From: Hyphomicrobiales bacterium
GTDB lineage: Bacteria > Pseudomonadota > Alphaproteobacteria > Rhizobiales > Beijerinckiaceae
NCBI GenBank assembly: GCA_027483505.1
Contig: JAIXUP010000068.1
Coordinates: forward strand, 1 to 50,913
Direction: 5' to 3'
DNA: 50,913 bases
Positions 17,221-28,012 of this stretch are shown piece by piece. Position numbers and translations under genes: made by a program. Each line of letters opens with the position of its first letter. Positions within the stretch are counted from its first letter, which is position 1. Under the pieces are notes generated by a model. That model saw only the letters and a program-made list of their open reading frames with translations. It searched no databases and was not told where the DNA came from.

Positions 17221-18485
17221 GATTGTCCCGTTGCAACCGTGCCGTTGATCGGCCGGTCTGCCGCAGGCAAGAGCGCTGCCAGGCCGGCTTGCGTCAAGTC
17301 CCCCTGCGCGCCGATCCAGCCCATCGCCCCGTCGCGCGAAGCGGCCAGCGCCACCGGAGCGAACGGACCGCAGATCATCATGACGTAATCATAGGGCGCG
17401 CGCTTGTCATTGGCGCTGATGAACTGGCAGTGCAGCCGGAAGAAGTTGAAACGGATGCTGGCGTAATAGTCCCGGTTGAGCATCTGGCCGAAGCGCACTT
17501 TCCGAACGATGGGCGACCTGCCGTCGATCCCGAGCACCGCGACAGGGTCGGTGCGGAAGAAGTTCATCACATCGCTGATCGCCTGATACTCGATCCACGC
17601 AACGGAAGGAGCGGTCGCGATTCGGCCAAGCTGCGAACGCAAGCCCGAGGCCTGCCTGTGCAGCGCAATCTTGAGGATCGATGAGCCGATGGTCAGCCAG
17701 GTCACGGCCCGTGCCTTGCCGCCCGGTCCCGCAACCTCGTCCAGCATCTGCGCCGCCAGAACCGCGCCGAGACTATGCCCAACCACGAGGACATGCCGAT
17801 CGGCCGGCGTTGCGATGACTTCGCCCGCCGCCTCCGACAGGCGCCGGGCCAGGCTCGGCTCAAAGCCCCGCACCACCTGCCGGGCGAAGATCCAGTCATC
17901 GAGAAGATGCCCGATATGGCCGTGGCCGGACATGCGCCAGACACCGCCTGCAGCGAGAAGTACAGCCAGCAGAACAGACAACCAGCCAGGGCTCCCCAGC
18001 GCGCTTGCCGCAAGGCCGGCCAGCAGACCGATGAGCAAGACGACCGCAAGAGCGAGATAGGGATACAGAAAGAAGGCGGCATAGCGCCAGGCGTTTGCAA
18101 GATAGCCGCCGAGGGCGCCATAACGGACAAAATCGAAACCAGCGGCGAGGCCGCCCCTCAGCCGCGGCCAGACGCCAGCCTTGCGCTGCGCCGCGATCAG
18201 GTCATCCCAGCGAATGAGATCATGGCGCGTTTCCACGCGCCATCCGGCGCCCGCCACGGTCACCGTCCAGCTTGACATGGAACCAACGGAAACCAGCTGC
18301 GTTGCTTCGGCGCGAAGTCCCCAGCACACTTCGAAACGCTTGAGTTCCCGGCAGAAGCGGGCGTGGAAGGTCTCGGCGCTCATCGGATCGTAGCCGCCAA
18401 AATGCAGGACCCTGCGCGGGATAACGACCGCATCGCGGACATCCCGCGTCAGCCCAGACGGTCCTTTTCGCCCCTCGCCATTCAC
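17217..18485 (-). CDS. Membrane-embedded lipase-like alpha/beta hydrolase
   Basis: The protein has 422 residues with a GTG start at 18485; an internal ATG at 18383 is possible but would drop the conserved RRVLHFGGYDP segment. The N-terminal domain is followed by two close hydrophobic segments (about 130-175). After these comes a hydrolase part with the nucleophile elbow VVGHSLGAVLAAQ (about 240) and later Asp/His candidates. This resembles lipase-class-3-like proteins with an inserted membrane anchor. The substrate is unknown. It is coupled to the ICMT-like gene and divergent from a second hydrolase pair. Confidence 0.7.
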   Translation of the reverse strand: MNGEGRKGPSGLTRDVRDAVVIPRRVLHFGGYDPMSAETFHARFCRELKRFEVCWGLRAEATQLVSVGSMSSWTVTVAGAGWRVETRHDLIRWDDLIAAQRKAGVWPRLRGGLAAGFDFVRYGALGGYLANAWRYAAFFLYPYLALAVVLLIGLLAGLAASALGSPGWLSVLLAVLLAAGGVWRMSGHGHIGHLLDDWIFARQVVRGFEPSLARRLSEAAGEVIATPADRHVLVVGHSLGAVLAAQMLDEVAGPGGKARAVTWLTIGSSILKIALHRQASGLRSQLGRIATAPSVAWIEYQAISDVMNFFRTDPVAVLGIDGRSPIVRKVRFGQMLNRDYYASIRFNFFRLHCQFISANDKRAPYDYVMMICGPFAPVALAASRDGAMGWIGAQGDLTQAGLAALLPAADRPINGTVATGQS

Positions 18486-18580
18486 GCTACGTTAACCGTA
18501 TTGACCGAGTCTGACCCCATCTCATGTGCTCCCGTCCCGGCCTTGAGCATCCATCTCAGAGAGACACGCCGTTTTCCAGC

Positions 18581-19405
18581 ATGCCCTTACCGCAAAACCG
18601 CTCCTTTCCACCGAGAATTCGGCGTCGGCCCTGGTTCGCGCTCGGCCGCAACCTGATTCTGGGCTGTGCGCTCGCGTTCACCGCAGTCATTGTTCACCGG
18701 CCTGCGCATGCCCAGAACCCGCAAGCACAGCGTCAACTCCAGATCGGCGCAGGCCAGACGGAGGCCTATCTGCTGCGCGGCCTGTTCAATGTCTTCTCGC
18801 TCGGCATGGACGAGCTTGGCCGCAAGCTGGCGGCCTCTGGGGTGAAGGCCCATGTGGTCAACCATGCCGAATGGAGTTCGGTTGCGTCGAGCATCATCGA
18901 ATCACGCAGCCGTGGACAGGGTCCGGCGCGGCTGGTGCTGATCGGCCACTCGTTTGGCGGCAATGACATCATCCTGCTGGCCGAAAAGCTTGGCCGCAAC
19001 GGCGTTCCGGTCGATCTGCTGATTCCGGTCGATGCCACGGCGCCGAACCCGGTCCCGGCCAACGTCATGCGCGCGACGAACTACTTCCAGTCCAACAACG
19101 GCTTCGGCTCGCCCCTGCGCGCCGGACCTGGATTTCGCGGCAGGCTGGTCAATGCCGATCTGGTGACCAATCGCCCGGACCTGAACAGCGCTGAGCTTGG
19201 CCACACCTCGATCGACAAGAGCCCCCGCATCCACCGTGAGATCGTCGGGATGGTGGCGGCCCTAGGGCGGCCCCCGCGCCGTGTGGTGCAGCGCAAGCCG
19301 GCACAGCCGTCAGCCCAGGCCCAGACCGCGCCGCAACCGGCAGCGCCCGCCGCTGCGGAAGCAGCCGTGACGACAGGCGCAATTCGAACTGCGCCCCGGC
19401 CATGA
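18581..19405 (+). CDS. Exported alpha/beta hydrolase (thioesterase/lipase-like)
   Basis: The protein has 274 residues from ATG 18581; ATG 18524 would add 19 residues before the signal. An Arg-rich start and hydrophobic segment ending AHAQ (about 22-45) form a signal peptide or anchor. The nucleophile motif is VLIGHSFGGNDI, with the Asp in PVDATAPNP and a His in ELGHTSIDKSPRIH. The C-terminal 40 residues are Pro/Ala/Gln-rich linker. It probably acts in the periplasm on an unknown ester. Its stop overlaps the SGNH hydrolase start by four bases. Confidence 0.75.
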   Translation: MPLPQNRSFPPRIRRRPWFALGRNLILGCALAFTAVIVHRPAHAQNPQAQRQLQIGAGQTEAYLLRGLFNVFSLGMDELGRKLAASGVKAHVVNHAEWSSVASSIIESRSRGQGPARLVLIGHSFGGNDIILLAEKLGRNGVPVDLLIPVDATAPNPVPANVMRATNYFQSNNGFGSPLRAGPGFRGRLVNADLVTNRPDLNSAELGHTSIDKSPRIHREIVGMVAALGRPPRRVVQRKPAQPSAQAQTAPQPAAPAAAEAAVTTGAIRTAPRP

Positions 19406-20166
19406 GGCTGCCGGCGGGCGTCCTGCCGCTTGCCGCCGCCGTGTGTCTGGGCGTGACGCTGCTGCCGCCGACTCCCGCCATGGCGGATGACGGGCCGGCC
19501 GAGCGATGCCTGAAAGCCAGTCCGTCGCCATCGCTGGGCGCAAGCCTGCCCCGCCTGAAAGCGCGCCTCGCAGCGGGGCAGCCCGCCATGATCGTCGCGA
19601 TCGGCTCATCATCGACGCGCGGGGTCGGCGCCTCGAGCTGGGCGGCGAGCTATCCCGAGGTGATGCAGCGTGAACTGAAGCGGCTGCGGCCAGGCGCGCG
19701 CATCGAAATCGTCAATGCCGGCAGCAATGGCGAAACCATCGGCGGGCAACTGTCGCGGATGGCGAGCGACGCCTTGTCTCACAAGCCGGATCTGGTGATC
19801 TGGCAGCTTGGCTCGAATGATGTGGTCTGGCCGTGGGGCGGCATTTCCGAGACGACGGAAGCCAGCGTCGTCAACGGAATCCGCCAGATCAGGGCAGCGG
19901 GCGCGGACGTTGTCCTGATGGACCTGCAGAACGCCCCTCTGGTGGCGGGCGCGCGTCTGGCGCCAGCCATGCTGGCCCTGACCGCGCGGGCGGCGCGAAC
20001 CGGCGGCGCGGGCCATTTCCAGCGCTTCAACCTGCTGCAGCGGGCCGTGAAGGCCGGCGTTCCCCTCGCCGAACTGACCGCGTGGGATCAGCTCCACAAC
20101 ACCGACGCCGCCTATGACTGCAAGGGCCGCGCGCTGGCGCGGGCGATCCACGCGGCCATGCGCTGA
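19402..20166 (+). CDS. Exported SGNH/GDSL-type hydrolase
   Basis: The protein has 254 residues. The signal peptide ends near PAMADD (about residue 29). The SGNH blocks are visible: block I IVAIGSSSTRGVG (Ser nucleophile), block II NAGSNGETI (Gly), block III WQLGSNDV (Asn), block V WDQLHNTDAAYDC (Asp/His). Block I has GSSS instead of GDS, which is common in bacterial SGNH esterases. Members deacylate lipids or glycans. It is translationally coupled to the preceding hydrolase; together they suggest an envelope-modifying pair. Confidence 0.85.
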   Translation: MRLPAGVLPLAAAVCLGVTLLPPTPAMADDGPAERCLKASPSPSLGASLPRLKARLAAGQPAMIVAIGSSSTRGVGASSWAASYPEVMQRELKRLRPGARIEIVNAGSNGETIGGQLSRMASDALSHKPDLVIWQLGSNDVVWPWGGISETTEASVVNGIRQIRAAGADVVLMDLQNAPLVAGARLAPAMLALTARAARTGGAGHFQRFNLLQRAVKAGVPLAELTAWDQLHNTDAAYDCKGRALARAIHAAMR

Positions 20167-20172
20167 GCGCTG

Positions 20173-20514
20173 TCAGCCGGTGGCGGCCTGCTTCACCGGC
20201 AGGCCCTTTTCGGCCATCAGCTGGGCCAATTCGCCGGACTGGAACATCTCGCGGGTGATGTCGCAGCCGCCGATGAACTCGCCCTTGATGTAGAGCTGCG
20301 GGATCGTCGGCCAGTTGGAATAGCTCTTGATGCCGTCGCGGATGGCCATGTCATCGAGCACATTGATGCCCTTGTAGGGCACGCCGAGGTAATTCAGGAT
20401 CTGCACGACCTGGCCGGAAAATCCGCACATCGGAAACTGCGGCGTGCCCTTCATGAAGAGCAGCACGTCATTGGCCTTCACTTCGGCGTCGATGGTGGCG
20501 TTGATGTCGGTCAT
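20173..20514 (-). CDS. grxD: Monothiol glutaredoxin (Grx4/GrxD family)
   Basis: The protein has 113 residues from the ATG at 20514, with GGAGAG upstream. The active-site CGFS is at 30-33 (FPMCGFSGQ), and the WPTIPQLYIKGEFIGGCDI segment carries the glutathione site. CGFS glutaredoxins hold a glutathione-ligated [2Fe-2S] cluster and work with BolA proteins in cluster delivery and iron sensing. The bolA-like gene lies directly upstream in the same direction, 42 bases away, which fits that partnership. Confidence 0.95.
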   Translation of the reverse strand: MTDINATIDAEVKANDVLLFMKGTPQFPMCGFSGQVVQILNYLGVPYKGINVLDDMAIRDGIKSYSNWPTIPQLYIKGEFIGGCDITREMFQSGELAQLMAEKGLPVKQAATG

Positions 20515-20556
20515 CACTCTCTCCTCAGGCAGGGTCAAGGCCTGCGCGGCGTTCCC

Positions 20557-20793
20557 CTAAGATTGGGGAACAATCGTCGTCAGCGCAAGGGCGTGCAGCA
20601 CGCCGCCCATGTTGCCCTTGAGCGCATCGTAGACCAGCTGGTGCTGGCGCACGCGCGGCATGCCCCTGAAGACAGCGGACGTCACCGTGGCGGCATAGTG
20701 GTCGCCATCGCCCGCCAGATCCTTGATCTCGACGACGGCGTCGGGGATCGCCTCCTTGATCATGCGCTCGATGTCTATGGCCGCCATGGGCAT
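20557..20793 (-). CDS. BolA/IbaG family protein
   Basis: The protein has 78 residues; a second ATG at 20787 would shorten it by two. It has the BolA fold signature: IKEAIPDAVVEIKDLAGDGDH, then VTSAVFRGMPRVRQHQLVYD with the invariant His. The Asp/Gly-His loop resembles the BolA1/IbaG type that binds a [2Fe-2S] cluster with CGFS glutaredoxin. The neighbour grxD supports this pairing. It lies 120 bases downstream of purL, with a palindromic repeat between. Confidence 0.92.
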   Translation of the reverse strand: MPMAAIDIERMIKEAIPDAVVEIKDLAGDGDHYAATVTSAVFRGMPRVRQHQLVYDALKGNMGGVLHALALTTIVPQS

Positions 20794-20809
20794 GGTCGTT
20801 CATCCCTCA

Positions 20810-20906
20810 ATCGTCATGGTCGGGCTCGACCCGACCATCCACGTCTTTCTTTGCATCCGATCAAACCCAACGCGCGTATGGTCGGTTCACGCCCGACCAT
20901 GACGAT
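20810..20906. repeat. REP-like palindromic intergenic element, 97 bp
   Basis: The element is bounded by a perfect 15-base inverted repeat (ATCGTCATGGTCGGG at 20810-20824 and its complement at 20892-20906). The left part alone folds as ATGGTCGGG-CTCGA-CCCGACCAT, and the right part as a second, imperfect hairpin. Such paired GTCGGG/CCCGAC palindromes are dispersed in intergenic spaces of Hyphomicrobiales genomes. It sits between purL and the bolA-like gene and could also stabilise or end the purL transcript. Confidence 0.75.
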
Positions 20907-20913
20907 GCTGGTT

Positions 20914-23118
<2,205 letters not shown>

Positions 23119-23335
23119 CTGGTTCCCCTTGCTGGCTGACGGTCAGGCGCGTCACTCACGGCGAGGCCTGTCAGTCCCGATGCGACACAGCTGTGCGCTT
23201 TTGGGGCAATAGCCTGCCCCGTCGCAGGACACAATCGGGGGCGTTGCGCCATTTCGGAACAGAACCCGACTGGCGTGAAGGTTGCTGTTGAGAAAGCGCT
23301 AAGGTTTCGAATGTCCTGCGCCGGGGAGCTTCCAC

Positions 23336-24763
23336 ATGATGGCTTTGAGCACGTTTGCATCAATCCGCCGACGCTTTTCCCGCAACCAGGATGGCAGCGT
23401 CGGCATGATTTTCGGACTGTCGCTCATCCCGCTGCTCGGGCTCACCGGCGTCACGGTCGACTATGGCCGCGCCGCCCTTCTCCGCGCCGAACTCCAGTCC
23501 GCCGCTGACGCCACCGCCCTCGCCCTCGCGAAGGATTCCGTGAGCGCGTCCCCGGCGCAGATCACCGCGCGCGCCAACGCGCACTTCAATGCCAATTTCC
23601 CCGCACGCTTCGGCAGCGCCATCGAAAGCGTTGTGGTGACCAAGGAAACGGATCGCTTCCGGGTGCAGGCAACGGCCCGCATCGCCTACACGATGGTGCA
23701 GTTGATCGGCCCGACCAGCGGCGTCGTCAACGCGGAAGCCACCTCCGGCTGGGGCATCAACAAGATCGAGATCGCGCTCGTGCTCGACAACACCGGCTCG
23801 ATGGGCTGGAGCAACAAGATGCAGGAATTGAAAAAGGCCCTGTGCGGCGACACGACCTGCTCAAACACCAATCCGGGCTCCGGCTTCGTGAAAGCCATGA
23901 AGGACGCCGCCGTCCGGAACGATCAGATCCGGATCGCCCTCGTGCCCTTCGACACCACAGTCCGCGTGCCGCAGACAGTCCAGAGCGCTGTCACCGCCGG
24001 CTGGTCGATGCCGGACAGCTTCAGCTACACGGGCGCCGGCTATTGCGGCGCCAACCCCAATACCGCCGAACGCGTCAGCTGGAGCCTTGCCGGCGCGCCA
24101 TCCACCTCGTGGTTCCGCTTCGCCAACCGCGACAAGGACACGATCGCGGCCGGCAGCGGCTGCGGAGCAGGACGCATCACCCGCACCACTTGGCAGGGCT
24201 GCCTGTGGGACCGCGACCAGGACAACAACCGCGACACAACGCCGAACGGCGTCGACACCACCGACATCCGCACCCTGTATCCGGCTGTGACCTGCCGTTC
24301 CAACAACCTCGCCCGCATGGCCCCGCTCGTCGATGTGCGGACCAACGCGGCCAACCTGATCACCTCGCTGGCCGCCATGCAGCCCTCGGGCAACACCAAC
24401 GTGACCATCGGCGCGACCTGGGGAATGAACATGCTGACGCCCGGCTTTCCGATGAGCACCGCGATCGCGCCGGAGGCCAATCTCAGCCGCTTCATGATCC
24501 TGCTGACGGACGGCGACAACACCGAGAACCGCACGACCGGCAACCAGACATCGATCGACGCCCGCACGCGCATCGCCTGCGCCAGTGCCAAGGCCGCCGG
24601 CATTCTGGTCTACACAGTGCGCGTCATCGAGGGGAACCGTGATCTGCTGCGCGAATGCGCCTCGACGCCCGGCAACTACTACGAGGTCGCCTCCGCCTCC
24701 CAGCTCGACAGCGTTTTCCAGAGCATTGCCGGCAAGATTGGCGGCATCCGCCTGACCAACTGA
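23336..24763 (+). CDS. TadG-like protein with VWA domain
   Basis: The protein has 475 residues (a second ATG follows immediately). The N-terminus is TadE/TadG-like: a basic start, then DGSVGMIFGLSLIPLLGLTG and VDYGRAALLRAELQSAADAT, i.e. one membrane segment and the conserved helix. From about 140 comes a von Willebrand A domain with the MIDAS motif DNTGSMG, and later LLTDGDNTENRTTG. Cysteines within the VWA suggest an exported location. TadG proteins belong to Flp/tight-adherence pilus systems, but no tad genes lie nearby, so this is an orphan copy of unknown role. Confidence 0.88.
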   Translation: MMALSTFASIRRRFSRNQDGSVGMIFGLSLIPLLGLTGVTVDYGRAALLRAELQSAADATALALAKDSVSASPAQITARANAHFNANFPARFGSAIESVVVTKETDRFRVQATARIAYTMVQLIGPTSGVVNAEATSGWGINKIEIALVLDNTGSMGWSNKMQELKKALCGDTTCSNTNPGSGFVKAMKDAAVRNDQIRIALVPFDTTVRVPQTVQSAVTAGWSMPDSFSYTGAGYCGANPNTAERVSWSLAGAPSTSWFRFANRDKDTIAAGSGCGAGRITRTTWQGCLWDRDQDNNRDTTPNGVDTTDIRTLYPAVTCRSNNLARMAPLVDVRTNAANLITSLAAMQPSGNTNVTIGATWGMNMLTPGFPMSTAIAPEANLSRFMILLTDGDNTENRTTGNQTSIDARTRIACASAKAAGILVYTVRVIEGNRDLLRECASTPGNYYEVASASQLDSVFQSIAGKIGGIRLTN

Positions 24764-24767
24764 GCCG

Positions 24768-25205
24768 TCACACCATGATCGACTCCATCGCCATCCTGGC
24801 CTTCTGCGGGATGGCGATCGGGGTCTGGGTGCTGCGGTCGACATAGACATGCGTGAAGCGGCCCTGCGCCGCAGCTAGCGCGCCTCCTGCCCGGAATATG
24901 CCGATCCGGTAGGTCACGGACGATCTCCCCAGCCTCTCGACGGCGAGCCCGATCTCGACCGCTTCCGGAAAACTGACGCTCTCGAAATAGATGCAGGAGG
25001 TCTCGACCACGAGGCCGACAATGGCGTCTGAAGCGGGATCAAGCAGGCCCTGCTCGATCAGCCAGGCATTTACGGCCGTGTCGAACCAGCCATAGTAGAC
25101 CACATTGTTCACATGCCCGTAGACGTCATTGTCTTGCCAGCGCGTCGGCATCGGACGGAATACCCTGAACGCCGCCCGGCCGGCGCGCTCCGGACGCGCA
25201 CTCAC
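24768..25205 (-). CDS. Acyl-CoA thioesterase (hotdog fold)
   Basis: The protein has 145 residues. The 4-hydroxybenzoyl-CoA-thioesterase-like motif RWQDNDVYGHVNNVVYYGWF carries the Asp active-site residue, and YFESVSFPEAVEIGLAVERLG completes the fold. It hydrolyses an acyl-CoA; chain specificity cannot be read from sequence. Its start overlaps the end of the iron alcohol dehydrogenase gene by four bases (25202-25205), indicating coupling. It converges on the TadG-like gene with a 4-base gap. Confidence 0.9.
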   Translation of the reverse strand: MSARPERAGRAAFRVFRPMPTRWQDNDVYGHVNNVVYYGWFDTAVNAWLIEQGLLDPASDAIVGLVVETSCIYFESVSFPEAVEIGLAVERLGRSSVTYRIGIFRAGGALAAAQGRFTHVYVDRSTQTPIAIPQKARMAMESIMV

Positions 25206-26350
25206 CAGCAGGCCTCGTAGATCGCCAGCGCGTCCCCCTGGGTGACCGCACGCGGATTGTTGACCAGCAGCCGGGTCTGCTTCATCGCGTCATCGGCAAG
25301 GCGCGGCAGCGCGTCCTTCGGGATGCCGACATCCCGCAGCCGGGGGGGCAGGCCGAGACTGAGCGCCAGCGCGGCCATCGCATCCGGAAACGCCTTCGAC
25401 CGGGCACGCTTCGGCAAGTCGGGAAAGATGATGCCCGCCAGTTCGCCATAGGCCTCTCCGGCCCGAGGTGCGTTGAAGCGCAGGACCTCCGGCAGCACGA
25501 GGGCGTTGGACAGACCGTGCGGCACGTGGAAAATCCCGCCGATCGGATAGGCCAGCGCATGCACGGCAGCGACCGGCGAGTTTGCGAAGGCCTGGCCGGC
25601 CAGCATCGAGCCGAGCAGCATCGCGCCGCGCGCGGCAGGTTCATGGCCATGGTGGACCGCCCGACCGATGTTGCCCCCGAGCAGACGCAGGGCCTCGCGG
25701 GCCAGAGACCGCGACACCGGGTTGTTGTTCGCAGAGGCCGAAGTGTAGGCCTCGATCGCATGCACCATGGCGTCGATCCCGGTCGCTGCCGTGACATAGG
25801 CCGGCAGCGCGAGAGTGAGGTCCGGATCAAGCAGCGCGAGGTCCGGCAGCAGGAGCGGCGAGACCACGCCCTTCTTTTCCGCCTCGCCGGTGGTCACGAT
25901 CGCGATTGGCGTGACCTCTGATCCGGTGCCAGCCGTTGTCGGGCACAGGATCAGCGGCAGGCGCGGACCCCTGGCGTTGCCCACGCCATAGGCCTGAGCC
26001 AGATCCTCGCCCGATCGGACGAGCAGCGCGACCAGCTTGGCCACATCCATTGGCGAGCCGCCGCCAAGACCGATCACGCCCGTGGCCTCATGCCGGCGCG
26101 CGGCATCGACCGCCGCCAACACGACCGCCTCCGGCGGGTCGGCGACAACCTCGGCAAAGGTGGCCACGGCGATTCCCGCTGCGGACAGGCTGTCAAAGGC
26201 AGGGTTCAGCAACCCGGAGCCGAGAAGTCCGGCATCGGTGAGCACGATGACGCGCGGCCCGAGCAGGCGCCCGGCGTGCTCGCCAAGGGCCTTGATCCTG
26301 CCTGATCCGAACAGGATGGATGGCGGGGCGCTGAAGACAAAAGGCGTCAT
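25202..26350 (-). CDS. Iron-containing alcohol dehydrogenase
   Basis: The protein has 382 residues, family length. It has the NAD(P) motif GLGGGSPMDVAKL (about 98-110), CPTTAGTGSEVTPIA, and the metal site: Asp in LLDPDLTLALPAY, ATGIDAMVHAIEAYTS (His), AAVHALAYPIGG (His) and VPHGLSNA (His). It oxidises an alcohol or reduces an aldehyde or related carbonyl; maleylacetate reductase-like activity cannot be excluded. It is coupled to a downstream thioesterase. The divergent tspO gene lies 166 bases away. Confidence 0.9.
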   Translation of the reverse strand: MTPFVFSAPPSILFGSGRIKALGEHAGRLLGPRVIVLTDAGLLGSGLLNPAFDSLSAAGIAVATFAEVVADPPEAVVLAAVDAARRHEATGVIGLGGGSPMDVAKLVALLVRSGEDLAQAYGVGNARGPRLPLILCPTTAGTGSEVTPIAIVTTGEAEKKGVVSPLLLPDLALLDPDLTLALPAYVTAATGIDAMVHAIEAYTSASANNNPVSRSLAREALRLLGGNIGRAVHHGHEPAARGAMLLGSMLAGQAFANSPVAAVHALAYPIGGIFHVPHGLSNALVLPEVLRFNAPRAGEAYGELAGIIFPDLPKRARSKAFPDAMAALALSLGLPPRLRDVGIPKDALPRLADDAMKQTRLLVNNPRAVTQGDALAIYEACW

Positions 26351-26516
26351 GGGCCGTTGTCCCCGTTCGGCGGCGCAAAATCAATTCAGGCTTGACGGCT
26401 GTCGGGGCTGTCAACAGGCATGTTTGTCGACGGTTGCTGTGCCGCTCACGGACCTGTCAGGCCACTGGGCAGGCAAATGGGGTTGCGTAATGGCGCGATC
26501 GGCCCATATCGGGCCT

Positions 26517-27002
26517 ATGATGTCCATGCGCCTTCCCCTCGACAAGCTGTTCTACGCCATCGCGCCGGTCATCGCCTGTTCGGTGATCGGCAGCGCCTTG
26601 ACGCGGCCAAGCCTTCCGGTCTGGTACGCCGGACTGATCAAGCCGGCCTTCAATCCGCCGAACTGGCTGTTTCCGGTCGCCTGGACCACACTGTTCGCGC
26701 TGATGGCCTATGCGGTTTTCCGCATCTGGAAATGGCCGCGCGAAACGCCAGGCCGCACCAAGGCGCTGCTTGCCTATCACGGCCAGCTGCTTCTCAACGT
26801 GTTGTGGTCGCTGGCCTTCTTCGGGGCGCAGTCACCGCTGCTCGGGCTTGTGGTGATCGTCCCGTTCCTGGCGCTGATCCTGCTCACCATCCGCACCTTC
26901 AACGTCGTCGACCCCTTCGCCTCATGGCTGCTCTGGCCCTATGCCGCATGGGTCTCTTTTGCGACGCTGATCAACGTCTCCATCTACGCGCTCAACCGGT
27001 AG
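26517..27002 (+). CDS. tspO: TspO/MBR family tryptophan-rich sensory protein
   Basis: The protein has 161 residues if started at the ATG at 26517; ATG codons at 26490, 26520 and 26526 are alternatives. It has five hydrophobic segments with the family features WYAGLIKPAFNPPNWLFPVAW, the Trp/Asn region LLLNVLWSLAFFG, and PYAAWVSFATLINVSIYALN at the end. TspO proteins bind tetrapyrroles and cholesterol-like ligands in the membrane. The upstream gap (26351-26516) also serves the divergent alcohol dehydrogenase. Confidence 0.93.
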   Translation: MMSMRLPLDKLFYAIAPVIACSVIGSALTRPSLPVWYAGLIKPAFNPPNWLFPVAWTTLFALMAYAVFRIWKWPRETPGRTKALLAYHGQLLLNVLWSLAFFGAQSPLLGLVVIVPFLALILLTIRTFNVVDPFASWLLWPYAAWVSFATLINVSIYALNR

Positions 27003-27005
27003 CAC

Positions 27006-27383
27006 TCAGGCGGAGCCGGCATCCTTCAGGACACGCGCGACCGTTCCGCGCAGTTCGGCAAGGCCGAAGGGCTTGGTCAGCACGTCGACGACGATGTTCT
27101 CGAGGCTTTTGGCGCGTTCGCGCTGCTCGGCATAGCCCGTCATCAGCAGGATGGTCAGGTCGGGATAATCCCGCTTGGCCGCCAGCGCCATGGCGATCCC
27201 GTCCATCAGTGGCATCCGGATGTCGCTGAGCACAAGGTCGAAGGCGCCCTTGTGTTCGGCCAGCACATCCATGCCTTCGGCGCCGTCGCCGGCCATCATG
27301 ACCTCATGGCCGTCAAGCGCAAGGCCGCGCGCGATCAGCGAGCGCACCGCTTCTTCATCGTCAACCACCAGGATCCGGGCCAT
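27006..27383 (-). CDS. Single-domain response regulator, CpdR-like
   Basis: The protein has 125 residues from the ATG at 27383 and is only a receiver domain. It has the acidic pair in ILVVDDEEAV, the phosphoacceptor Asp in LVLSDIRMPLMDG (about 53), the Thr in LLMTGYA and the Lys in LTKPFG. There is no output domain. In alphaproteobacteria such CpdR-type proteins control ClpXP proteolysis of cell-cycle regulators; the assignment here is by resemblance and size only. It follows hpt by 16 bases. Confidence 0.82.
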   Translation of the reverse strand: MARILVVDDEEAVRSLIARGLALDGHEVMMAGDGAEGMDVLAEHKGAFDLVLSDIRMPLMDGIAMALAAKRDYPDLTILLMTGYAEQRERAKSLENIVVDVLTKPFGLAELRGTVARVLKDAGSA

Positions 27384-27399
27384 GGCCGAGCGCTTTCTC

Positions 27400-27960
27400 T
27401 CAGACCCCGTCGAAGCCGGGCTGATCATCGGTTTCGATGACGCCGACATAGGGCAGCTGGCGGAAGGAATGGGCCACGTCCATGCCATAGCCGACCACGA
27501 AGTAGTCGGGGCAGGTGAACCCGACATAATCGGCCTTGATCGACACCGCCCGCTTGCCGGGCTTCTCGAGGAGCACCGCGCTCAGCACGCGCCGGGCGCC
27601 GCGCGCGGCCAGCAGATCCTTGGCGAAGGCCAGCGTCCGCCCGCTTTCGAGGATGTCGTCGACCAGCAGCACGTCGCGCCCGGACACCTCGCTCTGAACA
27701 TCGCGCAGGATCTCGACCTGGCCCGAGGAGACGGTGGCCGCACGATAGGATGACAGGTGGACGAATTCGACCTGCGGGCTCATCCCGGCCTTGTGCATGG
27801 CCCGGATCAGGTCTGCGGCGAACATGAAGCTGCCCTTCAGGACGGCGACGACAAGCAGGTCCTTGACATCGGACTGCGCAATCTGTCCGGCGATCTCGTC
27901 GATGCGGCGGGCAATGACGACTTCATCGTAGAGAACACGGATGCGTTGGTGATGGGCCAT
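27400..27960 (-). CDS. hpt: Hypoxanthine phosphoribosyltransferase
   Basis: The protein has 186 residues from the ATG at 27960 (MAHHQRIRVLYDE). It has the catalytic loop Ser-Tyr (HLSSYRAA), the PRPP-binding motif VLLVDDILESGRTL (about 95-108) and the purine-binding KADYVGFTCPDYFVVGYGMD near the end. It salvages hypoxanthine to IMP. It heads a two-gene leftward unit with the receiver protein, an adjacency often seen in Hyphomicrobiales. Confidence 0.95.
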   Translation of the reverse strand: MAHHQRIRVLYDEVVIARRIDEIAGQIAQSDVKDLLVVAVLKGSFMFAADLIRAMHKAGMSPQVEFVHLSSYRAATVSSGQVEILRDVQSEVSGRDVLLVDDILESGRTLAFAKDLLAARGARRVLSAVLLEKPGKRAVSIKADYVGFTCPDYFVVGYGMDVAHSFRQLPYVGVIETDDQPGFDGV

Positions 27961-28012
27961 GGCGGGCTCCGGCAGGATTGGTGCGGGGCGCGCCGGGAAA
28001 GGCGCTCTGACG

